Origin: Daphnia pulex
Lineage: Eukaryota; Arthropoda; Branchiopoda; Diplostraca; Daphniidae
Length of the DNA stretch: 64,000 nt
Assembly (NCBI RefSeq): GCF_021134715.1
Contig: NC_060027.1
Coordinates: 5,022,001-5,086,000, forward strand
Direction of reading: 5' to 3'
The notes under the pieces were generated by a model that saw only the letters and a program-made list of their open reading frames with translations, searched no databases and was not told the DNA's origin. Each line of letters opens with the position of its first letter. Position 1 is the first letter of the stretch. This document shows, in pieces, positions 1-9,348 of this stretch. Both the position numbers and the translations under genes were made by a program.

Positions 1-305
1 TATATATAATTAATGCTTTAATACTTACAGAGGCAGAGTTATTGGAGGACTCCCTTTCTGATCATGACTATCCAGACTCAGATAGTCCATTTCTCACAAT
101 TCCAAAAAAAAAAAAGAAGAATGGCCTAATACAATACAATATACAATACAATATGTTAATACTTTTTTAGTGAATAATACATAATTCCGGTGAGCAGACG
201 ACGTCAGACTCTGTTGAAATTGAATCAAACAGTTTTCAGACTTTCAGTCTTTCCAAATTCTAAATTTATCTAACTGAAAAAGAAACAGACATCAAAAACA
301 TTGAA

Positions 306-604
306 ATGTTCAAGTATAGTTATCTGTGTGACTTGTAAGTTATATTTATGAAAAAACATTACCTTGGGGCAGAATCCTTTACTTAACAAGCAAAATTTAA
401 CTTTCAGGTTTGGTGAAAAACATCCAGCCTTGACCATATGCCCTAGTAAGTATAAATATTGATTTAATAAATGGTTATTTAAAAAAATATATAATTAATG
501 CTTTAATACTTACAGAGGCAGAGTTATTGGAGGACTCCCTTTCTGATCATGACTATCCAGACTCAGATAGTCCATTTCTCACAATTCCACGAAACAAGAA
601 ATAA
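306..604 (+). CDS. Mini-gene copy 1 of tandem array (unknown protein, 51 aa)
   Basis: Predicted exons are 306-334, 408-445 and 516-604. Joined, they give 156 nt, an intact 51-codon ORF plus stop. The protein starts MFKYSYLCDL, continues FGEKHPALTICP and ends with an acidic stretch (LSDHDYPDSDSP) and a basic tail RNKK. Every junction has GT-AG ends and correct phase. I do not recognise the family. The acidic serine/aspartate stretch and basic tail look like a short nuclear or regulatory peptide, but no function can be assigned. The units could also be duplicated 5' exons of one larger gene that ends at 2175. Confidence 0.4.
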
Positions 605-788
605 GAATGGCCTAATACAATACAATATACAATACAATATGTTAATACTTTAGTGAATAATACATAATTCCGGTGAGCAGACGACGTCAGACTCTGTTGA
701 AATTGAATCAAACAGTTTTCAGACTTTCAGTCTTTCCAAATTCTAAATTTATCTAACTGAAAAAAAAACAGACATCAAAAACATTGAA

Positions 789-1087
789 ATGTTCAAGTAT
801 AGTTATCTGTGTGACTTGTAAGTTATATTTATGAAAAAACATTACCTTGGGGCAGAATCCTTTACTTAACAAGCAAAATTTAACTTTCAGGTTTGGTGAA
901 AAACATCCAGCCTTGACCATATGCCCTAGTAAGTATAAATATTGATTTAATAAATGGTTATTTAAAAATATATATAATTAATGCTTTAATACTTACAGAG
1001 GCAGAGTTATTGGAGGACTCCCTTTCTGATCATGACTATCCAGACTCAGATAGTCCATTTCTCACAATTCCACGAAACAAGAAATAA
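789..1087 (+). CDS. Mini-gene copy 2 of tandem array (unknown protein, 51 aa)
   Basis: Predicted exons are 789-817, 891-928 and 999-1087, with the same exon lengths (29, 38 and 89 nt) as copy 1. The encoded 51-residue product is the same as copy 1 as far as I can read it, including the tail RNKK and the stop at 1085-1087. Splice motifs are preserved. The intact frame fits either functional constraint or very recent duplication, since the introns are equally conserved. Confidence 0.4.
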
Positions 1088-1270
1088 GAATGGCCTAATA
1101 CAATACAATATACAATACAATATGTTAATACTTTAGTGAATAATACATAATTCCGGTGAGCAGACGACGTCAGACTCTGTTGAAATTGAATCAAACAGTT
1201 TTCAGACTTTCAGTCTTTCCAAATTCTAAATTTATCTAACTGAAAAAAAACAGACATCAAAAACATTGAA

Positions 1271-1569
1271 ATGTTCAAGTATAGTTATCTGTGTGACTTG
1301 TAAGTTATATTTATGAAAAAACATTACCTTGGGGCAGAATCCTTTACTTAACAAGCAAAATTTAACTTTCAGGTTTGGTGAAAAACATCCAGCCTTGACC
1401 ATATGCCCTAGTAAGTATAAATATTGATTTAATAAATGGTTATTTAAAAATATATATAATTAATGCTTTAATACTTACAGAGGCAGAGTTATTGGAGGAC
1501 TCCCTTTCTGATCATGACTATCCAGACTCAGATAGTCCATTTCTCACAATTCCAAAAAAAAAAAAATAA
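1271..1569 (+). CDS. Mini-gene copy 3 of tandem array (unknown protein, 51 aa)
   Basis: Predicted exons are 1271-1299, 1373-1410 and 1481-1569. Length and frame match the other copies, but the codons for RNKK are replaced by an A-run that encodes KKKK before the TAA at 1567-1569. The second exon (ending at 1410) could instead join in frame to the acidic exon at 1654. This copy may therefore be the 5' end of the downstream gene, with exon 1481-1569 as an alternative terminal exon. Confidence 0.4.
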
Positions 1570-1653
1570 GAATGGCCTAATACAATACAATATACAATAC
1601 AATATGTTAATACTTTAGTGAAAAATACATAATTCCTTACCTAAAATTTAAAG

Positions 1654-2175
1654 AAGACATATTGTTTGATTGTTTTACTGACTACGATCCTGAAGACCAA
1701 GAACTAGAAGTGGAGGATGAGGAGCCTTGGTTCACGTAAAAATAAACCGTAATTAAACTTGTACTTTCAATAAATAAAACTAATTAATACCTTATTTTTA
1801 ATTGTAGCTGAAATCATACTGTCAGCTAATGAGAGAAAAAAGGACGACAGCAATTCTGGTAAGTAAAATGCCTATGTGAAAAAAACAAACAAACATTAAT
1901 AATTAAATTAAAACGAAAAAATAAAATGTATATATTAACTTACAGATGAAAACGAAACTGATGTAGATGATGTCGTTTTACCTACACCCAAAAGGAAGAG
2001 AAACGTCCAACCTAAGAAAGATAGGAAGAGGGCTGCAAAAGCTGTGAAAAGGGCCAAAAACGAAGAGGCAAACGAGGCTCCAAGCCACGCAGAAGAGCAG
2101 ACTTCCACATCTTATTCTAAAGAAATGTCGAAGTTATCGAAGCTCTTCAATGATCATTTCTCCTGCTCTGAATAA
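1654..2175 (+). CDS. Unknown acidic/basic protein, 3' exons (possibly decayed)
   Basis: Exon-like blocks are 1654-1735 (acidic, DYDPEDQELEVEDEEPWF), 1808-1858 and 1946-2175. The last two join in frame and encode an acidic stretch, then a strongly basic nuclear-localisation-like part (KRKRN, KKDRKRAAKAVKRAK), and end in SCSE with stop TAA at 2173-2175. I could not join the 1654-1735 block in frame to the 1808 block: phase 2 meets a TGA. Either that exon belongs to another isoform or the gene is damaged. The product looks like a small nuclear protein. The family is not recognised. The upstream tandem units probably supply its first exons. Confidence 0.4.
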
Positions 2176-3252
2176 CTATTCAAAAGATTGCACGATAGTT
2201 TGTACAAAATTGTAAAAACAAGTTCAAATATTTCCACATGTCCCAAGTGATTTTATGTGAATACAAGTGAAATTCTCTCATAATAGACTAATTTAAAAAG
2301 AAAATGAGCTGAACTGAACACTACATTCATATTAGAATGATGGATCCTCATTCTGAGCAAAAGCAAGAGTCTTTCAAAGCGATCAATCTGTGTTTGCCTC
2401 TGTGTTAGCCCTCACAACAGTGTTGCGCGATTTGTTTAATTCAATCGTGCAACACTGTAGACTAGTGGGGGCTTTATTCATAGGGAAAAGGGTGTCACAT
2501 AAAACTTTTTTTTCCTACACCCGAATTTGTAAGCAAAATTAAGTAAACATTCAAGGGACATGGGGAAGGGCGAAGGGCTATATAAAATTACAGTATAAAA
2601 TCTAAAAATCCATATGAATTATGAATTACATGTACCCGAAAATGCGTGTGTGAAGCACGTAATCGGTAGGGAAAAGGAAAATGAGTGATATCCACTGGAT
2701 ACCGTACCACCTGACCTCTACCGGCATGCAGAAGCATCGCCTGTGGAGGGTTATAGGGGAGTTCAGTCTTTCCTTTGTAGTCTATGGTTTCGCAATGCCG
2801 TAAAAAAATTCCAATTGAAATGCCAATTTGCTTAGCACTTACCGGAATACTAAATTTCGTAAGATGTATCCTTTTTCCTTTGCAAAGGAAGTCGGGTATT
2901 CGGACCGATTGGATTTCATACATTCATTTAAACGAAAGGTGTCCTCCTTACCTATAAACCAAGAAGTGCCAGGCGGATACAGCAAGCATCATTATTTGTG
3001 ATCAATCGTTTTTTACCAAGAACCGAGGAAAAACACTTGCAAATATTACAAATTCATCAATATTTTTATTTGAATAAAAATTGGAAACAATTCTGTCAAT
3101 ATTCAATAATATCCTCCCCCCTCCCGGTTGGTTCACACAAAATTACATTTAAAAAAAAACAATATTTTTACTACAATCGCCAGAATATTGCTAATCATTT
3201 TGACGGGTTTTTAGTACATGTTGGTTGATAAATTGAACTTACATTTTTTTTA
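2176..3252. other. Intergenic stretch with one hairpin and polymerase eta 3' end
   Basis: This gap lies between the unknown plus-strand gene and the convergent polymerase eta gene. It holds the inverted repeat at 2407-2473. A minus-strand AATAAA at 3065-3070, about 180 nt past the polymerase eta stop, is a plausible poly(A) signal. A 111-codon minus-strand ORF at 2588-2923 shows no recognisable domain and I do not call it a gene. Confidence 0.5.
2407..2473. repeat. Near-perfect inverted repeat / hairpin
   Basis: Outer arms AGCCCTCAC (2407-2415) and GTGGGGGCT (2465-2473) pair with one G-T wobble. Inner arms ACAGTGTTGC and GCAACACTGT (2417-2426 / 2449-2458) pair perfectly, and CGAT/ATCG-like bases extend the stem with one mismatch. 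The loop is T-rich. It could be a hairpin RNA, a small MITE remnant or a cruciform site. Nothing in the sequence decides between them. Confidence 0.6.
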
Positions 3253-5749
3253 CTACGGCCGGCTTCCAAAAAACGAATCTATCGTCCTTGAGCGCTTGCT
3301 ATCCTTGGCTGCCTTCTTCTGGTTCTTCAACGGCCTCTTCGACGATTTTTTCTCGGCTGTCTGGACTTTCGAATTGTTGGCCAATGAAGAAGTAGAAGGC
3401 TGGGCAGAAAATTCCTTTTGCAATTCGGACGCCAAATGGAAATCTTTGTGTTCTTCGATTTCTTCTCGGAGAAATTGTTGTTTGCACTTGTCACATACAA
3501 CGAATTTATCATTTCCATAACTACCTTTCCTAGCCTCGATTGCTTGTAAAACTTGGCGCTGTAGATGAAGCGGGAGTAGAGCTAGGGTATCCATATCAAC
3601 TTGATTTAAATCTGGAAATAGTTCTTCAACGGAGAATGACTCTTGAAGACCCACCATTTTCAGGGCTGCTGGTTCAGGAACAGATTCTTTAGCTGATTGT
3701 ATTGGAGTGTTTTTGTCAAGGCAACGAGAAGCAAAAAACCCAGTTTTTTTCACTATTCCACAGTTATCTTGATTGGAAATAGGCATTGAACTCATTTCTC
3801 TATGGACTGATACAGGCTCTGCTTCAGTGCACTCTGAAGCAGAGTCGGCTGTATTTGGTTCTGGTGCCGTAATACTTTCTTCTTCAATATCCAAGATTCT
3901 TTCAGTTTCTACAAATTCATTTTCTTCATCCTCCTGATCAGTACTGTTTTCGTTTAGATCATCGTTTTCATGCAATGCTTCCTGTTCTGCATAGGGTTCT
4001 TTTTCCTTGTTGGTTTCAGCACTATTTTTAGTGACAAAAAAGCGATCGATCCTGGAATTATTTTCCAGTTGATCAACAAACTTGCTAGCTGAAACTCCAA
4101 GGCAGGTAACAACCACTGGAACTCTAGTGTTGCCTTGTTTGAAACAAGGATTTTCTTTACTAATAACTGCCAAGCAAGCGTTCGCCATGTGCATTTTTTC
4201 GTATGAAGAAGTCAGAGGAATTGAACGAGTATAAGAGTACGGTCGTATATCGCCTTCTAATCGAACCGTCAGAGTTAATAGTTTTGCCGTTCTATTATTC
4301 TAAAAAAATAAATTTTCAAGGGAAAATATGTTATGCCAACACACGAAAAAGAGGTACAAGAGTGATGGGATTTACCGTTTCCCGGTCTTTCTCGAGTCGC
4401 TCAGAAACTTCAGCACATAACTCTTCTAGCCAATGGCTTATTTTCTCCCGAGAATCTAGTGCAGCTAAACCAGTGAAATTTTTATTACAGCCTATGGACT
4501 TGGGCAGTCTGCGGGAGCTGACCGACTCATGATCCACTCCTCGGGCGTACCAGTAAAGCCACGTGCTGAAAGACAAAGATTTCAATAAATATGAGAGGCA
4601 TTTAAAGATGAAAGCGAGAAAACTTACCCCGTCTTACTATCAAAACGTTCCTGCAAGACCCGCTCGGGAATTTTTACGATATCTGCCATAGTAGTACAAT
4701 GGAACTCTTCTCGTAGAACAAGACCAAGTTTACCACCAAGATTTCTAACTTTCTTTAAAGGGAACGTCGTAAAAAATTCCTCAACGGAACGAAAAGGCAA
4801 AACGGTTTGCTTGTTGGGCTTGTTGATGCCTATAGGAAAAAAAAAAGTCATTTTGAAGGCTCATAATAAAAAAAAAGAAAAGAAATAAGAGCATACCACA
4901 AGCTAGTTTCGCCAACATTTTATTGTTGGAAATCCCAGCAGAACAACGAAATCCGGTTTTTTCATAAACAGCAGCGCGCATCTTTTCAACCAAAATAGCA
5001 CCATATGTTAATTTCCAGTCATTATCGTTGCAATTTCCTTCCGATAACGCTTGTAACCACCCGTGTACACCTACGAATTTATAGGAAATATTGTAGTAAT
5101 AGAACTAGAGCATGTAAAATAATGACCGACCTTTTACATCATCTGTGTCGTTCCCCCATCCAACAAAGTAAGTGTTTGGAAGCTCTTCAAGATCGATCGC
5201 AGTGGCTATATTAGTAAAAGTAGGACATTGACAAAGTGAATGACGAATTTCATCAAGCTGAATTTTACTTTCAACCAACCTGTGGAATCTGAAAGCATTT
5301 TATCTATAACCGCGGTCATGTCTATGTATGCTTCATCAATACTGGCGCGCTCTACGACGACACCAAAGCTGCACATCACATCAATGACTTCTTTTCCTCC
5401 ATCCCTGTACCTAGAATTGCAAATTATGAAAATTATATATATCTTTTTTGATAAATTTAGAAAAATACTTTTACCTTGTGAGATCAGCTTTTCCTCGCTG
5501 TTCAGGTACTCTGTAAAGAATGCAATCTGGACATTTTTCCCTGGCTTCATCTCCTCTCATCTGCTTAGTTACTCCTTGCGCTCTAGCTTCATAATTTACA
5601 GAAATAATACCACCCCCTTTCCATTTTTTATACTGCACCACACAGGCAGGTTTTCCTTTGTTGCCAGGATTTTCTCTCTCTTCCACTTGAACATAAAAAC
5701 AGTCCATGTCAATCAAGGCTACAACTCGTTTTTCATCTTCAGCACTCAT
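3253..5749 (-). CDS. POLH: DNA polymerase eta (Y-family translesion polymerase)
   Basis: Translesion DNA polymerase that copies past UV dimers at stalled forks in the nucleus. Seven exons: 5749-5475, 5410-5280, 5205-5131, 5070-4897, 4829-4628, 4565-4376 and 4299-3253. All GT-AG junctions are in phase and give 697 aa (human enzyme about 713). Visible landmarks: the IDMDCFYV metal site near residues 13-20, QYKKWKGGGI near 39-48, YEAR at 53-56, and the SIDEAY catalytic pair D117/E118. Thumb motifs follow (SAGISNNKMLAKLA, then INKPNKQTVLP). A C2H2 ubiquitin-binding finger (UBZ) uses C618, C621, H633 and H637, and a C-terminal PIP box RTIDSFF lies near 687-693. A second PIP-like RIDRFF is near 432-437. 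The start ATG overlaps the stop of the upstream ORF, which suggests translation from one bicistronic transcript. Confidence 0.96.
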
Positions 5750-6105
5750 CTTTTAAGTTTTTTTGATGCACAAAAGTTCAAGTATTGTATCATATCCTCT
5801 CTGGTGGAAGGACTCAATGGAAGATCATTGCTTGATGTGGAACACTGACTATCAATTTCATTGTCATCACTTTTTGACAAAACCAAATTAATTTCCTTTG
5901 TAAGTATTGGTTCTTGAGACTTCACTTGATCAATACCATCGTTCAATTTTCTTTCCAAACAAGGAACTAGTTCTTCGTCTTCACTGTTATCTGGCGACGT
6001 ATCAAAAACGACAAATTTTACATCTGGATCTCCTGCCAGGTATTTTGAGCTGTTTGGAGCAAAATGATACCCTTCGGACCACGTTTTCCCAGTTGTTTTA
6101 GACAT
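5746..6105 (-). CDS. Unknown 119-aa ORF overlapping the polymerase eta start
   Basis: A single uninterrupted 119-codon ORF on the same strand directly 5' of polymerase eta. Its TGA stop (5748-5746) overlaps the polymerase ATG (5749-5747) in an ATGA arrangement. I see no splice donor before the overlap that would remove it. The product begins MSKTTGKTWSEGYHF, has an acidic serine-rich middle (DTSPDNSEDEEL) and ends in a basic tail CASKKLKR. I do not recognise a family. Its length and the exact 1-nt register make a real upstream cistron plausible, with termination-reinitiation or leaky scanning (its own ATG context is weak, T at -3). It could instead be a long uORF controlling polymerase levels. 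Confidence 0.6.
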   Translation of the reverse strand: MSKTTGKTWSEGYHFAPNSSKYLAGDPDVKFVVFDTSPDNSEDEELVPCLERKLNDGIDQVKSQEPILTKEINLVLSKSDDNEIDSQCSTSSNDLPLSPSTREDMIQYLNFCASKKLKR

Positions 6106-6524
6106 TGACTTTTTAAACTTAATAAGTTGTCACATTTAATATTAGTTTAGCATGTATATCTTCCCGAGCAGATTTTTTAATCGGTAAACAACCTACATCC
6201 ACAATTCCACATTGACACATTCCTCTCGAGTTGTCTGCTTGTTAGTTCCCGCCAAAACTTAAACCCGCCATACTTCAACCTGGTGCTTAAGCTACCTCTG
6301 AAGTTCTCATACATAATAAAAATTTGTTTAAAAAATGTTGTTAATCGTTTACATTATTAAAAAAAAGAAATTCGAATATAATCAATCACCAAATACTCAA
6401 TTTACACGGATAATCTGTATGACTGTATGTACTCGAGTCAATTTTGTTATTGAATTTTTTTTTTATTTACTTTCATTACAAATCATGACATTTGGAAGAT
6501 TTCATACAGCGAATTAATATTGTG
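6106..6524. other. Spacer between CCDC97 3' end and polymerase eta transcript
   Basis: This gap should hold the polymerase eta promoter and the 3' end of CCDC97. A minus-strand AATAAA at 6462-6467 lies about 58 nt past the CCDC97 stop. No further coding sequence is visible. Confidence 0.5.
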
Positions 6525-7601
6525 TTAGTCACTATCAAAGTATCGTTCTTCGGCATCTCTTTCATATATGACATCGTCTTTGGGATGTGAAGAATCAATT
6601 TGGCTGTAGTCGAACTCTTCATCACGCCCACTGAGAAAGCTACTATACATACCTTTAAAAAATGGTAAATATTAATCGAAAAAAAAATAAATAAATATAT
6701 CGTAAATAATACTTGATATAAATTCATCGCGGAAGAATTTCTTTTCTTCTTGATCTATATCATCATCATCATCCTCTTCTTCTTCCTCTTCGCAAGCTAA
6801 TGCCTCATCCCAAGCTGATTGATCAGCTCGTTGTTCATTTCTCCTTTTAGAATTCTCAGAATCACCATCTATGTGGGCCATGAAAATTGTTGAAAGATTA
6901 CATAGCTTTGGTTGTTCCTGTTCTAACAATCTTTTTTCATCTGATGACATATATTTCTCAACAAGCTCATGAAATAATATTGGGTTTCTTTTCCTCATTT
7001 CATCCATGCTGAAATATTTCCCTTCTTTTATCATTTCATTCATTGCATGGAAACGCAGGTTTTTAACACTAGTTTGTGTTAATTTATTCTGTTTTTCCAG
7101 CTGCTGAAGATGAAATAAAACTTCATAGTTGTTTTCAAATTGATGAAAGTAAGTCAGGTGATTTGGATTCAATATTTTTCCAAACCTGACTAAGAAATTT
7201 GAAGGACTTGATTTCAACACTGACGCTGCAATCTTTTTCTTCTCCTCAGCTGTAAGTGCTGGTTCATCACGTTGCTGGCTTCTAAAGAAAATATCTTCCG
7301 CTTGGCTATTTGCCACATAAGTGATCATTTGCTCTTTTGCCAAGTTGAGTTCTTCAACATCATTGTCAGTAATGTTGTCACATTCTGATTGATGAGTTTC
7401 TGGTAATGTTGAGGTTTCAGTTTGGTTGAATATAGGTAATTGAGTTGTTCCATTAAGATTTGATATCACAGCATCTTGTTTCCTAGAGTCTTCTCTTTTC
7501 TCAGATGCTGACTGGATCAATTTAGGTGTTTCATGTTTGCAATCACTAAAATCACTTTGATTATCCAAATTGGAACACATACTAACAGAATTTTGATCCA
7601 T
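6525..7601 (-). CDS. CCDC97: Coiled-coil domain-containing protein 97 homologue
   Basis: Two exons, 7601-6713 and 6652-6525, give 338 aa. The N-terminal third is low-complexity and Ser/Thr/Glu-rich. The conserved CCDC97 (DUF2052) part includes FLVRFGKILNPNHLTYFHQF, KNLRFHAMNEMIKEGKYFS and the acidic run EEEEEEDDDDDID. The second exon supplies the typical end SSFLSGRDEEFDYSQID and stops shortly after AEERYFDSD. The family is reported with the SF3B splicing complex in vertebrates, so a nuclear splicing role is inferred by homology only. I chose the ATG at 7601 because it has a strong context (ACCATGG) and follows a short unlikely upstream extension. It is divergent from AIMP1. Confidence 0.9.
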
Positions 7602-8097
7602 GGTCCAACTGTATAAAGCACTTATTACAATGATCCAGGAAATATTACACAACTTCTAGCGCCGAGAATTTAACAAAGTTTGAAAATTTTCTATTAGATG
7701 TAGAACCCAAAAATTGCAGTAAAAATACTCTCAAGTAAAACCCTCTTGACCATTTAAATATTTTATCCAATGTAGACAAGAGCCCAAGGCCAACGTTTGT
7801 TGTGCTTGTGCAGCATTTGTTTTGTCGTCTGCAATCTCTGCATCTCTGCAAAAACCGCAAAAATAAACGCATTTGACACACATGCAAAATGTCGGCAACG
7901 TTGTAGAGCAGACAACATTTTCCTTTTCGATCCTTTCTCCATATGTTCGGCTGTCGTTGTCCTATTCGTGTTTCTATTTCGTAAGCCACACAGGCGGCGA
8001 CTCAGCATTAAAAATCTTTCAAGAACTGGAATTTCTAATTGAAACGAATTAACCATCAACTCTTTACTTCACCTTCAGTTAATAATTGTAAAATATC
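7602..8097. promoter_or_regulatory. Bidirectional promoter region CCDC97 / AIMP1
   Basis: The two start codons face away from each other across 496 bp, so both promoters and 5' UTRs must lie here. No TATA box is placed convincingly for either gene. ORFs inside it (7645-8059) overlap each other on both strands and show no domain. Confidence 0.5.
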
Positions 8098-9348
8098 ATG
8101 TCTTCTGCAGCGAGGATACTTTTGCAACTGGAGCAAAAGGCAACAAATGCTGAGAGCTTGATTGTTACTTTGAAAAATGAGGTATAATCATCTAAAGATT
8201 GCAGTTAAAATTAAGTTATAAATTTCCTAATTTAACTCCCTGTGATAAAGTTTATTAGTCAGGTGTTTTTAAATTATTTTGTTTACATTTTAATTAATCT
8301 TATTACTAACGAATTTTCTGTTCACCATTTTTCTGTTTTTAAAGTTAATGAAGTTAGAAAGAACTCAAAGCAGTGCAGCTCCCAATCAGTTGGCAACTTT
8401 GAAGCTTGAAAATGAAAAATTGAAACAAGAAGTGGAAGTTTGGAAACAAAAGCTTGTTCAGGCTGGTCTAAGCCATGGAGTTCGATGCTTTTCTACATCA
8501 GCTACTTGTCAGCCTCTAGTTGCAGAAAAAGTTGAAAAACCAACAGAAAAAGCTGAAAAGCCAGCAGAAAAAGCTGTTGTCTCTTCACATCCTGATAGTA
8601 AAAAGGCAAAAGAGACAAAAAAGAAAGATTCTGGTAAATCAATTTTCTTGGTTATGTTTAAATTTGTGTTTATTAATTTATTATTTTTATTAGTTAAGAC
8701 TGCTGAAGTGAATAAGGTGGAAATTGATGATGGACCAGTTGATATTGGTCGAATTGATTTAAGAATTGGAAAAATTGTAGCAGGTACTGATATTTAAAAA
8801 CTTACAGTGTAAACAGAGTAACAGTTTTTGTTTTATTTGTCTTTGTTTAGTAAAAAAACATCCTGATGCTGATTCCCTATATGTAGAAGAAGTTGATGTA
8901 GGTGAAGGAAAAACTAGAACCATTGTGAGTGGCTTGGTCAAACATGTCCCCATAGAGGAGATGCAAGATCGAATTGCCATTTTTATGTGCAATCTCAAAC
9001 CTGCCAAGATGAGAGGAATAACTTCAGAAGGGATGCTGATGTGCGCATCAACACCTGAAAAGGTACTAACATTTTCTAAACATTTCTTGATTTATCCTAT
9101 AAAAGTCGCTTTAGGTGGAAATTCTGTTGGCCCCAAACGGAGCTGTACCCGGTGATTTGGTTGAAGCAGAAGGATACGCCAGACGCCCAGATGCCGTACT
9201 TAACCCAAAGAAGAAAATTTGGGAGGCTGTAGCTCCAGATTTGAAAACAAATAATGAATCTGTTGCAACCTATAAAGGAGCAGTTCTTTCTGTTCCTAAT
9301 AAGGGGCCCATATCAGCTCCTACATTAGCCAATGTTCAGATTAAGTAA
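8098..9348 (+). CDS. AIMP1: Aminoacyl-tRNA synthetase complex-interacting protein 1 (p43/EMAP II)
   Basis: Scaffold of the cytosolic multi-tRNA-synthetase complex; its C-terminal OB-fold binds tRNA. Five exons: 8098-8181, 8345-8633, 8694-8783, 8851-9062 and 9115-9348. They join in phase to 302 aa (human about 312). The N-terminal 75 residues are a leucine-heptad coiled coil ([19 protein letters not shown]), followed by a Lys/Glu/Ala-rich linker. From about residue 140 comes the tRNA-binding domain: [36 protein letters not shown] and [14 protein letters not shown]. The EMAP II-like end contains [10 protein letters not shown] and LNPKKKIWE. The linker and coiled coil mark it as AIMP1 rather than a bacterial-type Arc1 or MetRS tail. 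The promoter is shared with CCDC97. Confidence 0.95.

Larger units (their letters stand above)
1..1640 (+). repeat. Tandem array of ~483-bp units
   Basis: The same block recurs with anchors (the bases after the acceptor TTACAG) at 31, 516, 999 and 1481, giving periods of 485, 483 and 482 bp. Copies are almost identical apart from small A-run differences. The first copy is cut by the window edge, and the last diverges after about 1630, where unique exons begin. Each unit contains splice-like signals (GTAAGT donors, TTTCAG and TTACAG acceptors), so it is a repeated gene segment rather than plain satellite DNA. The array may continue to the left of the window. Confidence 0.9.

Noticed and set aside
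2588-2923. 111-codon minus-strand ORF
   Set aside because: No recognisable domain and no splice partner, and a GTAAGT-like donor in the middle could be chance. It is not supported as a gene.
7645-8059. Overlapping ORFs in the CCDC97/AIMP1 spacer
   Set aside because: Mutually antisense, no domain, located in the shared promoter region.
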